Source: Paracoccus sigandri (GTDB lineage: Bacteria > Pseudomonadota > Alphaproteobacteria > Rhodobacterales > Rhodobacteraceae). From it: 64,000 nt of DNA. How positions within the stretch are numbered: the first letter of the stretch is position 1; each line of letters starts with the position of its first letter. Position numbers and translations under genes: made by a program. The stretch lies in assembly GCF_003709565.1 (NCBI RefSeq), contig NZ_QNRC01000002.1:62001-126000 (forward strand). The letters run 5' to 3'. Below are positions 7,822 to 15,870 of this stretch, one piece after another. The notes below the pieces were generated by a model that saw only the letters and a list, made by a program, of their open reading frames with translations, was not told the DNA's origin and did not search any database.

Positions 7822-8370
7822 ATGAGATACCGTCACGCCCTGTTCGCCCTGCTGCTGCTGCCAGCCGCCGCCTTCGCGCAATCCGACGCCGACCGCGCCG
7901 CCATCGCCGAACTGGCCGGCCGTTTCGAGACCGTGACCCGGAATGCCGACATGGCGGGCTCGCTTCAGATGCTGCCGCCGACGCTGATCGACAGCATCGC
8001 GGCCCAGCTGAACATCACGCGCGAGGAATATCTGGGCCACATGATCCAGGCCGCCGAACAGACCGCCGCGCTGATCCAGGTGCGCGAGGTCGAGATCGAC
8101 ATGGAGGCGATGGACTGGCACGAGGCGCCGGACGGCACGCCCTATGCGCTGATCCCGACCCGCAGCGTGGTCGAGGTCAGGGAAGCCCCCGGCGCCGCCG
8201 ATGTCACCGTCCTGGAAGAGGACAGCCGGACGCTGGCGCTGAAGGATGGCGGCGAATGGCATCTGGTGCGGCTGGGCAGCGACAAGCAGCAGGACAGCGT
8301 CCGCATGGCCTTCCCGAACCTCCATGCCGAGGATTTCCCGCTGCCGCAGATGAAGGAACTGGCACAATGA
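7822..8370 (+). CDS. Hypothetical periplasmic protein in the beta-oxidation gene set
   Basis: Unrecognised secreted protein of 182 aa. Residues 1-19 are a clear signal peptide (MRYRHALFALLLLPAAAFA, with AFA before the likely cleavage site). The mature part has a helical stretch (DRAAIAELAGRFETVTRNAD), then mainly strands, including YALIPTRSVVEV and WHLVRLGSDKQQ. GAGGAGG precedes the ATG. It lies 150 bp after the acyl-CoA dehydrogenase gene, and its last codon overlaps the start of the GST gene (ATGA), so the two are translated together. No function can be assigned. Confidence 0.75.
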   Translation: MRYRHALFALLLLPAAAFAQSDADRAAIAELAGRFETVTRNADMAGSLQMLPPTLIDSIAAQLNITREEYLGHMIQAAEQTAALIQVREVEIDMEAMDWHEAPDGTPYALIPTRSVVEVREAPGAADVTVLEEDSRTLALKDGGEWHLVRLGSDKQQDSVRMAFPNLHAEDFPLPQMKELAQ

Positions 8371-8993
8371 CCGCGCAACTGTGGTGTTTCGGCGAATCGG
8401 GCAATGCCTACAAGGCGGCGCTGACCATGGAACTGGCCGGCTATGACTGGGCGCCGGTCTTCGTCGACTTCTTCAACGGCGAGGCCCGCAGCCCCGCCTT
8501 CCGGCAGCTGAATGCGATGGGCGAGGTTCCGGTCTTCCAGGAATCCGGGATGACCCTGACCCAGTCGGCGGTGATCCAGCTGCATATCGCCGAAAAGACC
8601 GGGAAATTCCTGGACGCGCACCGGGCCGAGATCATGCGCTGGCTGTTCTGGGACAATCACAAGATGTCGGGCCAGGCCGGCCCCCTGCGCTTCCTGATGA
8701 ATTTCCTGCCCGAAGAGAAGCGCCCGGCCGAGGTAATCGCCTTCCAGAAAAAGCGCCTCCAGGCCGCGCTGCAGGTGCTGGACCAACAGCTGGCCGGCCA
8801 GCCCTGGGTCACCGGCCTCAATCCGACCATCGCCGATTTCGCCTGCTGCAGCTATCTCTATTACCCCGAGCCCTTCGGCTTCGCGCGCGCCGAATGGCCC
8901 CATATCGACCGCTGGCTGGACGCGATCGCCGCCCTGCCCGGCTGGAAACATCCCTACGACCTGATGCCCGGCAACCCGTCCGACAGGGCGTGA
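8367..8993 (+). CDS. Glutathione S-transferase family protein
   Basis: Cytosolic GST-like protein (208 aa). The N-terminal thioredoxin-like domain has WCFGESGNAYKAALTMEL, then the cis-proline segment GEVPVFQESG and the glutathione gamma-glutamyl contact TQSAVIQLHIAEK; the C-terminal helical domain carries the conserved N-capping region NPTIADFACCSYLYY. A serine in GESGN is in the place of the usual catalytic Ser/Tyr. The start overlaps the upstream periplasmic gene by ATGA. Substrate is unknown; GSTs in catabolic operons may detoxify electrophilic enoyl or aldehyde intermediates (inference). Confidence 0.85.
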   Translation: MTAQLWCFGESGNAYKAALTMELAGYDWAPVFVDFFNGEARSPAFRQLNAMGEVPVFQESGMTLTQSAVIQLHIAEKTGKFLDAHRAEIMRWLFWDNHKMSGQAGPLRFLMNFLPEEKRPAEVIAFQKKRLQAALQVLDQQLAGQPWVTGLNPTIADFACCSYLYYPEPFGFARAEWPHIDRWLDAIAALPGWKHPYDLMPGNPSDRA

Positions 8994-9024
8994 TCCGAGG
9001 CAACAACCGAAAGCGAGGAGAACC

Positions 9025-10236
9025 ATGACTGACGCCTTCATCTACGACGCCGCCCGCACCCCGCGCGGCAAGGGCCGCCCCGATGGCAGCCTGCACGAGG
9101 TCACCTCGCTTGCCCTGTCGGCCCGGCTGCTGAACGCGGTCAAGACCCGCAACGGGCTGGAGGGCCACGCGGTCGAGGACGTCATCTGGGGCAATGTCAC
9201 CCAGGTCAAGGAACAGGGCGGCTGCCTGGCGCGATCCGCCGTGCTGGCCTCGGACCTGGACGAACGCATTCCGGGCCTGGCGATCAACCGCTTCTGCGCC
9301 AGCGGCATGGAGGCGGTGAACCTGGCCGCCAACCAGATCAGGGGCGGGGCCGGCGACGGCTATATCGCCGGGGGGGTCGAGATGATGGGCCGCGTCGCGA
9401 TGGGCAGCGACGGCGCCGCCATCGCCGTCGATCCGTCGCTGGCGATGAAGACCTATTTCGTTCCGCAGGGCATCAGCGCCGACATCATCGCCACCGAATA
9501 CGGCTTCAGCCGGGACCAGGCCGACGCGCTGGCCGTCGAATCGCAGCGCCGCGCCGCCCTCGCCTGGCAAGAGGACCGTTTCGCGAAATCCATCGTCCCG
9601 GTCCTGGACCAGAACGGGCTGACCATCCTCGATCGCGACGAATACATGCGCCCCGGCACCTCGGTCGAGGACCTGGGCAAGCTGAAGGCAAGCTTCAAGG
9701 ACATGGGCGAGGTGATGCCCGGCTTCGACAAGGTGGCGATGCTGAAATACCCGCATCTGGCCGCGATCGACCACATCCACCATGCCGGCAACAGCTCGGG
9801 CATCGTGGACGGGGCGGCGGCCGTGCTGCTTGGCAACCGCGAATTCGGCGAACGCTGGGGCCTGAAGCCCCGCGCCCGGATCCGCGCCACCGCCAAGATC
9901 GGCACCGACCCCACCATCATGCTGACCGGCCCGGTCCCGGTGACGGAAAAGATCCTGCGCGACAGCGGGTTGTCGATCGGCGACATCGACCTGTTCGAGG
10001 TGAACGAGGCCTTCGCCTCGGTCGTGCTGCGCTTCATGCAGGCCTTCCAGGTCGATCCGGCGCTGGTGAACGTCAATGGCGGCTCGATCGCCATGGGCCA
10101 TCCGCTGGGGGCGACCGGCGCGATCATCATCGGCACGCTTCTGGACGAGCTGGAGCGGCAGGACAAGCAGCTGGGCCTTGCGACGCTGTGCATCGCCTCG
10201 GGCATGGGCGCGGCCACCATCATCGAGCGCGTCTGA
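9025..10236 (+). CDS. Acetyl-CoA C-acyltransferase (3-ketoacyl-CoA thiolase)
   Basis: Thiolase (403 aa) that splits 3-ketoacyl-CoA into acetyl-CoA and a shortened acyl-CoA. The acyl-accepting cysteine is C91 in RFCASGMEAVN, the catalytic histidine is H359 in GHPLGATGA, and the second cysteine is C389 in CIASGMGA (where many thiolases have CIGGGQG). GAGGAG lies before the ATG. Translation runs straight into the cupin gene by a TGATG overlap. It belongs with the FadJ-type enzyme two genes on as the alpha2-beta2 style oxidation pair. Confidence 0.92.
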   Translation: MTDAFIYDAARTPRGKGRPDGSLHEVTSLALSARLLNAVKTRNGLEGHAVEDVIWGNVTQVKEQGGCLARSAVLASDLDERIPGLAINRFCASGMEAVNLAANQIRGGAGDGYIAGGVEMMGRVAMGSDGAAIAVDPSLAMKTYFVPQGISADIIATEYGFSRDQADALAVESQRRAALAWQEDRFAKSIVPVLDQNGLTILDRDEYMRPGTSVEDLGKLKASFKDMGEVMPGFDKVAMLKYPHLAAIDHIHHAGNSSGIVDGAAAVLLGNREFGERWGLKPRARIRATAKIGTDPTIMLTGPVPVTEKILRDSGLSIGDIDLFEVNEAFASVVLRFMQAFQVDPALVNVNGGSIAMGHPLGATGAIIIGTLLDELERQDKQLGLATLCIASGMGAATIIERV

Positions 10237-10706
10237 TGGCGATCCTGCGCAAGGACAGCGTGCCCGAGACCGAAGCCGTCTCGGGCTATCCCGAGCCCTG
10301 GAATCTGGGGCGCGGCTTTCTCAGCTATCGCCACATCACCGAGGCGGGCGGGCTGACCCAGTTCGGCGCCGCGGTCGAGACGCTTCTGCCCGGCAAGCAG
10401 AGCAGCCAGATGCACTGGGAGGAGCACGAGGACGAGTTCCTCTACATGCTGTCGGGCGAGCTGACGGTGGTCGAGAACGGCGAGGAAACCGTGATCGGGC
10501 CGGGCGACGCCTGCTGCTGGAAGGCGGGCGTGCCGGTGGCGCATTGCCTGAGAAACCACGGCGACCGGCCCGCGACCTATCTGATCGTCGGCAGCCGCGT
10601 GCCGCACAACATCTGCCATTATCCGGGGCTGGACCTTCTGGCCACGTCCGAGGGCTTCACCCATCTGGACGGCACCCCCTACCCGACGAAGGGAGAGACA
10701 GAATGA
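10236..10706 (+). CDS. Cupin-domain protein between thiolase and FadJ genes
   Basis: Single-domain cupin (156 aa). The two cupin motifs are recognisable: MHWEEHEDEFLYMLSGELTV (motif 1 with the His and Glu metal ligands) and PVAHCLRNHGDRPATYLIVG (motif 2, with His). A possible metal site would therefore be H/E/H-type. It overlaps both neighbours, TGATG with the thiolase gene and ATGA with the fadJ gene, so it is translated as part of the beta-oxidation operon. The family (COG3837-like) has no settled function; an isomerase, lyase or sensor role is open. Confidence 0.85.
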   Translation: MAILRKDSVPETEAVSGYPEPWNLGRGFLSYRHITEAGGLTQFGAAVETLLPGKQSSQMHWEEHEDEFLYMLSGELTVVENGEETVIGPGDACCWKAGVPVAHCLRNHGDRPATYLIVGSRVPHNICHYPGLDLLATSEGFTHLDGTPYPTKGETE

Positions 10707-12886
10707 CCGATTTCACGATGCAGAAAGACGCCGACGGCGTCGCGATCATCACCTGGGACATGCCCGGCAAGTCCATGAACGTGCTGACCATGGAGGGCGC
10801 GGAAGAGCTGCGCGGCCTGCTGCGGGACGCCTTCACCGATGATGCGGTGAAGGGGATCGTCATCACCTCGGGCAAGAAGGACTTCGCCGCCGGGATGGAC
10901 CTGAACGTCATCGCCGCGATGAAGGACGACGGCGCGCAGGGCGTCTTCGACGGGCTGATGCGCATCCACACCAACCTGCGGGCGCTGGAGCTGGCGGGGA
11001 TGGACCCGAAGACCAAGACCGGCGGGAAGCCCGTCGCCGCCGCCCTGCCCGGCACCACGCTCGGCGTCGGGCTGGAGATCGCGCTGGCCACCCACCGCAT
11101 CTTCGCCGCCGACAACCCGAAGGCCAGGATCGGCCTGCCCGAGATCATGGTCGGCATCTTCCCCGGCGCCGGCGGCACCACCCGGCTGGTGCGCAAGCTG
11201 GGCGCGATGGGCGCCGCGCCGCTGCTGCTGGAGGGCAAGCTGAGCGATCCGAAGAAGGCCAAGGCCAACGGGCTGGTCGACGAGGTGGTGGCCGACCCGG
11301 TCGCGGCGGCGCGCGAATGGGTGCTGAACGCCAAGGATGCCGACCTGGTCAAGCTCTGGGACCAGAAGGGCTACAAGATGCCCGGCGGCGAGCCCTTCCA
11401 TCCGGCGGGCTTCATGACCTTCGTCGGCGCCTCGGCGATGGTCCATGGCAAGACCATGGGCGTCTATCCGGCCGCCAAGGCGCTGCTGTCGGCGGTCTAT
11501 GAGGGCGCGATGGTGCCCTTCGACCAGGCGCTGAAGATCGAGGCGCGCTGGTTCACCCATGTGCTGATGAACCCGTCCTCTGGCGCGATGATCCGCAGCC
11601 TGTTCATCAACAAGGAGGCGCTGGAGAAGGGCGCCAACCGCCCCGAGGCCCCGGACCAGACGGTCAGGAAGGTCGGCATCCTGGGCGCCGGGATGATGGG
11701 CGCGGGCATCGCCCATGTCAGCGCCATGGCCGGGATCGAGGTGGTGCTGATCGACGCGAAACAGGAAAGCGCCGAGAAGGGCAAGGCCTATTCCGAGGGG
11801 CTGCTGGACAAGGCCATCAGCCGCAAGAAGGCGACCGAGGAGAAGAAGGCCGAGGTGCTGGGCCGCATCCTGCCGACGACCGATTACGCCGCGCTGGAAG
11901 GCTGCGACCTGATCGTCGAGGCGGTCTTCGAGGACCCGGCCGTCAAGGCCGAGGTGACGAAGAAGGCCGAGGCGGTGATCCCCGAGGACGCGATCTTCGC
12001 CACCAATACCTCGACCCTGCCGATCAGCGACCTGGCCGGCGCCAGCGCCCGGCCCGAGCAGTTCATCGGCATCCATTTCTTCAGCCCCGTCGACAAGATG
12101 ATGCTGGTCGAGATCATCAAGGGGCGCCAGACCGGCCCCCGCGCCGTCGCCAAGGCGCTGGATTTCGTCCGCCAGATCCGCAAGACGCCGATCGTGGTCA
12201 ACGACGCGCGCTTCTTCTATGCCAACCGCTGCATCATCCCCTATATCAACGAGGGCGTGCGCATGGTGGCCGAGGGCGTGAACCCGGTGTTGGTGGAAAA
12301 CGCCGCCAAGATGATGGGGATGCCGCTGGGGCCGCTGCAACTGGTGGACGAAACCTCGATCGACCTGGGCGTCAAGATCGCCACGGCCACCCGCGCGGCG
12401 ATGGGCGATGCCTATCCCGACGGCGCGGTGGACGAGGTGATCTTCTGGATGGCCGATCAGGGCCGGCTGGGGCGCAAGTCGAATGCCGGCTTCTATGCCT
12501 ATGACGACCAGGGCAAGCGGCAGGGCCTGTGGGAGGGTCTGGCGGCACGCTATCCCGAGGCCGGGGACCAGCCCGAGCTGACCGAGGTGCAGCACCGGCT
12601 GATGTTCGTCCAGTCGCTGGAGGCGGTCCGCGCGCTGGAGGACGGCGTGCTGGAGGATATCCGCGAGGGCGACGTGGGCGCGATCCTGGGCTGGGGCTTC
12701 GCCCCCTGGTCGGGCGGCCCGTTCAGCTGGCTGGACATCATGGGCGCCGCCCGCGCCGTGCAGATCTGCGACGGGCTGGCCGAACGGCATGGCGAACGCT
12801 TCGCTGCCCCGGCCCTGCTGCGCGAGATGGCCGAAAAGGGCGAAAGCTTCCATGGCCGCTTCGGGGCCGAGGCCCGCGCCGCCTGA
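10703..12886 (+). CDS. Bifunctional enoyl-CoA hydratase / 3-hydroxyacyl-CoA dehydrogenase (FadJ/FadB type)
   Basis: Fused beta-oxidation enzyme (727 aa). The N-terminal crotonase domain has the oxyanion-hole region FAAGMDLN, the first catalytic Glu in GVGLEIALATHR and the second in IGLPEIMVG, with FPGAGGTTRL. From about residue 325 the NAD-binding Rossmann motif VGILGAGMMGAGIAHVSAMA begins, followed by NTSTLP and the catalytic His in IHFFSPVDKM, then the 3HCDH C-terminal domains. The ATG at 10703 overlaps the cupin stop by ATGA and has GGGAGAG upstream. It is the last gene of the operon; a strong terminator follows at 12937. Confidence 0.95.
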   Translation: MTDFTMQKDADGVAIITWDMPGKSMNVLTMEGAEELRGLLRDAFTDDAVKGIVITSGKKDFAAGMDLNVIAAMKDDGAQGVFDGLMRIHTNLRALELAGMDPKTKTGGKPVAAALPGTTLGVGLEIALATHRIFAADNPKARIGLPEIMVGIFPGAGGTTRLVRKLGAMGAAPLLLEGKLSDPKKAKANGLVDEVVADPVAAAREWVLNAKDADLVKLWDQKGYKMPGGEPFHPAGFMTFVGASAMVHGKTMGVYPAAKALLSAVYEGAMVPFDQALKIEARWFTHVLMNPSSGAMIRSLFINKEALEKGANRPEAPDQTVRKVGILGAGMMGAGIAHVSAMAGIEVVLIDAKQESAEKGKAYSEGLLDKAISRKKATEEKKAEVLGRILPTTDYAALEGCDLIVEAVFEDPAVKAEVTKKAEAVIPEDAIFATNTSTLPISDLAGASARPEQFIGIHFFSPVDKMMLVEIIKGRQTGPRAVAKALDFVRQIRKTPIVVNDARFFYANRCIIPYINEGVRMVAEGVNPVLVENAAKMMGMPLGPLQLVDETSIDLGVKIATATRAAMGDAYPDGAVDEVIFWMADQGRLGRKSNAGFYAYDDQGKRQGLWEGLAARYPEAGDQPELTEVQHRLMFVQSLEAVRALEDGVLEDIREGDVGAILGWGFAPWSGGPFSWLDIMGAARAVQICDGLAERHGERFAAPALLREMAEKGESFHGRFGAEARAA

Positions 12887-12936
12887 CGGCGCCGGCCGGC
12901 AGCCGGGCAAAGCGCGGCACGCATGACACGCTTGGC

Positions 12937-12962
12937 GAGCGGGGCGAGCTTTCGCCCCGCTC
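12937..12962 (+). terminator. Terminator after the first beta-oxidation operon
   Basis: Perfect 11-bp stem GAGCGGGGCGA / TCGCCCCGCTC (12937-12947, 12952-12962) with a GCTT tetraloop, followed by TGTCGTTG. It lies 50 bp after the fadJ stop and before telA. Confidence 0.8.
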
Positions 12963-13046
12963 TGTCGTTGAATCGACTGCGAATCGGCCTATGCTGCGCT
13001 GCGACATGGGTCGCATCCGGCGATCCCGACCGACAAGGACGAATCG

Positions 13047-14228
13047 ATGACCGAAGACACCCGTCGCCGTGCAGAAGCCGCCCAGAAGGCCATCGACGAG
13101 GTGACCTCTGTCGTGCTGCCCGAGCCGCCGCGCGACGAGGTGACGCTGGATGCCGCCGATACCGCCACGGCCGAGCAGATCCGCCGCCGCATGGCCGAGA
13201 TCGACCTGGGCGATTCGGGCTCGATCATCCGGTTCGGCACGCGCGCCCAGGCGGGGCTGCAGGAAATCAGCCAGCAGATGCTGGCCGATGTGCGCAACAA
13301 GGATGTCGGCCCCGCGGGCGAGAGCCTGCGCGAGATCGTCACCACCATCCGCGGCTTCTCCACCACCGAGCTGGACCTGCGCCGCGACCGCAGCTGGTGG
13401 GAGAAGCTGCTGGGACGATCCGCCCCCTTCGCGAAATTCGTGGCGAATTACGAACAGGTCCAGATCCAGATCGACCGGGTGACATCGAACCTGGAAGGGC
13501 ATGAACAGCGGCTGCTGAAGGACATCAAGTCGCTGGACCTGCTCTATGACCGCACGCTCGGCTTCTATGACGAACTGGCGCTCTATATCGCGGCGGGCGA
13601 GGAGAAGCTGCGCGAACTGGACGAGCAGGTGATCCCGGCGCGGACGGCCGAACTGGACGCCGCGGCCGAGCCCGACCAGGTGATGGAGGCGCAGGGCCTG
13701 CGCGACCTGCGGGCGCTGCGCGACGACCTGGAGCGGCGCGTCCACGACCTGCGGCTGACCCGGCAGGTGACGATGCAGTCGCTGCCCTCGATCCGGCTGG
13801 TGCAGGAAAACGACAAGGCGCTGGTGACGCGGATCAACTCGACCCTGGTCAACACGGTGCCGCTGTGGGAGACGCAGCTGGCCCAGGCCGTCACCATCCA
13901 GCGCAGCGCCGAGGCCGCCCGCGCGGTCAAGGAGGCCAGCGACCTGACCAACGACCTGCTGACCCGCAATGCCGAGAACCTGCGCCAGGCCAATACCGCG
14001 ATCCGCACCGAGACCGAGCGCGGCGTCTTCGACATCGAGGCGGTGCGCACCGCCAATGCCGAACTGATCGCCACGATCGAGGACAGCCTGCGCATCGCCG
14101 ACGAGGGCAAGGCCCGCCGCGCGGCGGCCGAGGGCGAACTGACGAAGATGGAAGACGAGCTGCGCGACGCGCTGGCCTCGGCCACGGCGCGGCGGCAGGG
14201 TCTGGACGGAACGACGGAGAGACAATGA
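13047..14228 (+). CDS. TelA/KlaA-family toxic anion resistance protein
   Basis: Cytosolic, largely alpha-helical coiled-coil protein (393 aa) of the TelA family (tellurite and other toxic anion or envelope-stress phenotypes; mechanism unknown). Family features are the SLREIVTTIRGFSTTELDLR segment, the W-W pair in SWWEKLLGRSAP, the long helical body, and a conserved core of LQENDK type (VQENDKALVTRINSTLVNTV) followed by WETQLAQAV. The stop overlaps the start of the DUF2927 lipoprotein gene (ATGA), so they are one transcript. Related bacteria often keep TelA beside SPFH-family and XpaC-like genes; here SPFH remnants lie just downstream. Confidence 0.9.
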   Translation: MTEDTRRRAEAAQKAIDEVTSVVLPEPPRDEVTLDAADTATAEQIRRRMAEIDLGDSGSIIRFGTRAQAGLQEISQQMLADVRNKDVGPAGESLREIVTTIRGFSTTELDLRRDRSWWEKLLGRSAPFAKFVANYEQVQIQIDRVTSNLEGHEQRLLKDIKSLDLLYDRTLGFYDELALYIAAGEEKLRELDEQVIPARTAELDAAAEPDQVMEAQGLRDLRALRDDLERRVHDLRLTRQVTMQSLPSIRLVQENDKALVTRINSTLVNTVPLWETQLAQAVTIQRSAEAARAVKEASDLTNDLLTRNAENLRQANTAIRTETERGVFDIEAVRTANAELIATIEDSLRIADEGKARRAAAEGELTKMEDELRDALASATARRQGLDGTTERQ

Positions 14229-15271
14229 TCGCGGCGGCGCGGCATATCCACATGGGCGAAACCCACAGGGTTCTTCCGATCCTGCTGTTGCTGGGGCTGC
14301 TGGCCCTGTCGGCCTGCGCCGCCGACCGGCCGCCCGAAACCCCGCCGCCGGCCCCGTTGGAAAAGCCCGAGGAACCCGAGACCCCCAGCCAGGCCGAGAT
14401 CCGCAAGGCCCGCGCCGAACGCAACCGCGCCGCCAACCAGGCCGCCGCCAGTGCCGCCGCCCAGGCCAGCGAACGCAGCCTGGCGCAGCGCGCCCATTAC
14501 GCGCAGATGGAACGCGACCTGCTGACCCTGGGCAAGCTGCGCCGCGACCGCGTGCCGCTGGACGCGCCCATCGACGCCGAAACGCTGACCCGCAACTTCA
14601 TGACCGTCGCCTTGCGCGACGAATACGGCCCCGACGGCAACCATGCGGGCCCCGAGGGCGTGCCCGCCCCGCTGCGCCGCTGGCGCGATCCGGTGCGGCT
14701 GCAGCTGGAATTCGGCGCCTCGGCCAACCAGCCGCTGCGCAACAGCGTGACCGGCGAGATCACCGCCTATGCCGCGCGGCTGGCCGAGATCACCGGCCAT
14801 CCGGTCGGCGTCGCGCCCAAGGGCAATTTCGCGGTGCTGATCGTGACCGACGACGAACGCCGCCAGATCGCCGCGCGGCTGCACGAGCTTGTCCCCGGCA
14901 TCCCCGCCGCCGATGCCGCCGCGATCCGCGACCTGGCGCAGGGCAATACCTGCATCGTCTTCGCCTATTCCTATGGCGACAGCGCCACCTATGCCCATGC
15001 CGTGGCGCTGATCCGGGCCGAGCTGCCCTCGCTGCTGCGCAGCTCCTGCATCCACGAGGAGATCGCGCAGGGGCTGGGCCTTGCCAATGACAGCCTCTCG
15101 GTGCGGCCCTCGCTGTTCAACGACGACGAGGAATTCGCGCTGCTGACCCGGCATGACGAATTGCTGCTGCAGATCCTCTATGACCCGCGCCTGCGCCCCG
15201 GCATGACCGAGGCCGAGGCCCGCCCCATCGTGCGCCGCATCGCCGCCGAGTTGCTGGGCGAAAGCGTCTGA
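14225..15271 (+). CDS. DUF2927-domain lipoprotein
   Basis: Exported lipoprotein (348 aa from the ATG at 14225; an ATG at 14252 is an alternative start just before the hydrophobic stretch). A signal peptide ends in the lipobox LSAC, then comes a Pro/Glu-rich linker (PPETPPPAPLEKPEEPETP), a charged Ala-rich helix, and the DUF2927 domain (from about residue 120; RNSVTGEITAYAARLAEITG, LRSSCIHEEIAQGLGLAND). The HEE-type motif in CIHEEIAQ resembles a metal-protease HExx-like site and is usual in this family; activity is undemonstrated. Coupled to telA by ATGA. The association suggests an envelope-stress function (inference). Confidence 0.85.
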   Translation: MIAAARHIHMGETHRVLPILLLLGLLALSACAADRPPETPPPAPLEKPEEPETPSQAEIRKARAERNRAANQAAASAAAQASERSLAQRAHYAQMERDLLTLGKLRRDRVPLDAPIDAETLTRNFMTVALRDEYGPDGNHAGPEGVPAPLRRWRDPVRLQLEFGASANQPLRNSVTGEITAYAARLAEITGHPVGVAPKGNFAVLIVTDDERRQIAARLHELVPGIPAADAAAIRDLAQGNTCIVFAYSYGDSATYAHAVALIRAELPSLLRSSCIHEEIAQGLGLANDSLSVRPSLFNDDEEFALLTRHDELLLQILYDPRLRPGMTEAEARPIVRRIAAELLGESV

Positions 15272-15347
15272 CCGGCGCCTGCCGCTTGACGGGGCGGGCG
15301 CAACGGGCGCTATGCTGCGCCAACGGGCCCGGCGGAAAGGTCGAGAC

Positions 15348-15578
15348 ATGTCCATCGTCGATATCCTTCCATCGCGCCCACGATCGCTGCCCATGGGCTG
15401 CGCATCCAGGAATTTCCTATTGGAAACATCGGCTTGCCGCAGGAAGTCGAGAAGATGCTGGACAGGCGGACCTCGATGAGGATCCTAGGCGACCTGGACC
15501 GTTTCGGCCAATCCCGGCGCGGCGGCGGGGGCCGGATTGGGGGCGGGAATGGGCGCCGCACTGGGCATGGGCGCGCCG
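15348..15578 (+). pseudogene. Remnant of an SPFH-domain (virion core-like, Band 7) protein gene
   Basis: Broken gene. It opens MSIVDI at 15348, as SPFH proteins of this family do, but about 190 codons that should follow are missing. The C-terminal part of the domain reappears in another frame at about 15371 (APTIAAHGLRIQEFPIGN, then GLPQEVEKMLDRRTSMRIL, to LDRFGQ at 15509). The Gly/Ala tail (NPGAAAGAGLGAGMGAALG) then continues in a third frame from 15510. So at least two deletions have occurred. The heptamer TCCATCG occurs at 15351 and 15368, around the first junction. Identification rests on recognition of the family's C-terminal pattern. SPFH proteins of this type are membrane-associated scaffolds. 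Confidence 0.75.
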
Positions 15579-15579
15579 C

Positions 15580-15858
15580 GCCATCGGCGACGACGCGCAG
15601 CGGATCGAACGGATCAGCACCGACCATGCGGATGAGACCTTCAAGCATGTGCTGCTGCCGATCTGGACCGCCGCCTATCGCCATAACGGCCGAAGCTGCC
15701 GCTTCGTGGTCAACGGCCAGTCGGGCCGCGTGCAGGGCGAGCCTCCCTGGCCGATGTGGAAAATCGCCGCCGCCGTGATCACCGCGCTGGTAGCGATAAC
15801 GGCTTTCCTGTATCTGGCCGGGGCAAGCGGTTATATTGATCTGGGCCAAGGCTTTTGA
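15580..15858 (+). pseudogene. C-terminal remnant of a TFIIB-type zinc-finger (PriA-like annotated) membrane protein
   Basis: Frame 15580-15858 encodes 92 residues of a family whose C-terminus reads TFKH..LP.W...YR..G.. followed by VVNGQSGRVQGE.P and a terminal membrane helix; here TFKHVLLPIWTAAYRHNGR, FVVNGQSGRVQGEPPWPMWK and AAAVITALVAITAFLYLAG. The N-terminal zinc ribbon (Cys-rich) of such proteins, normally of several hundred residues, is absent, and the frame fuses upstream to SPFH tail DNA without its own start or ribosome site. A stray ORF opening at 15286 spans it but carries no family similarity at its N-terminus. Probably not functional. Confidence 0.72.
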
Positions 15859-15870
15859 GGGAGGAGAACC

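Noticed and set aside
15286..15858. A single intact 190-codon gene
   Set aside because: Its N-terminal half has no protein-like pattern, while the other frames carry SPFH pieces. Only the C-terminal 92 residues are recognisable.
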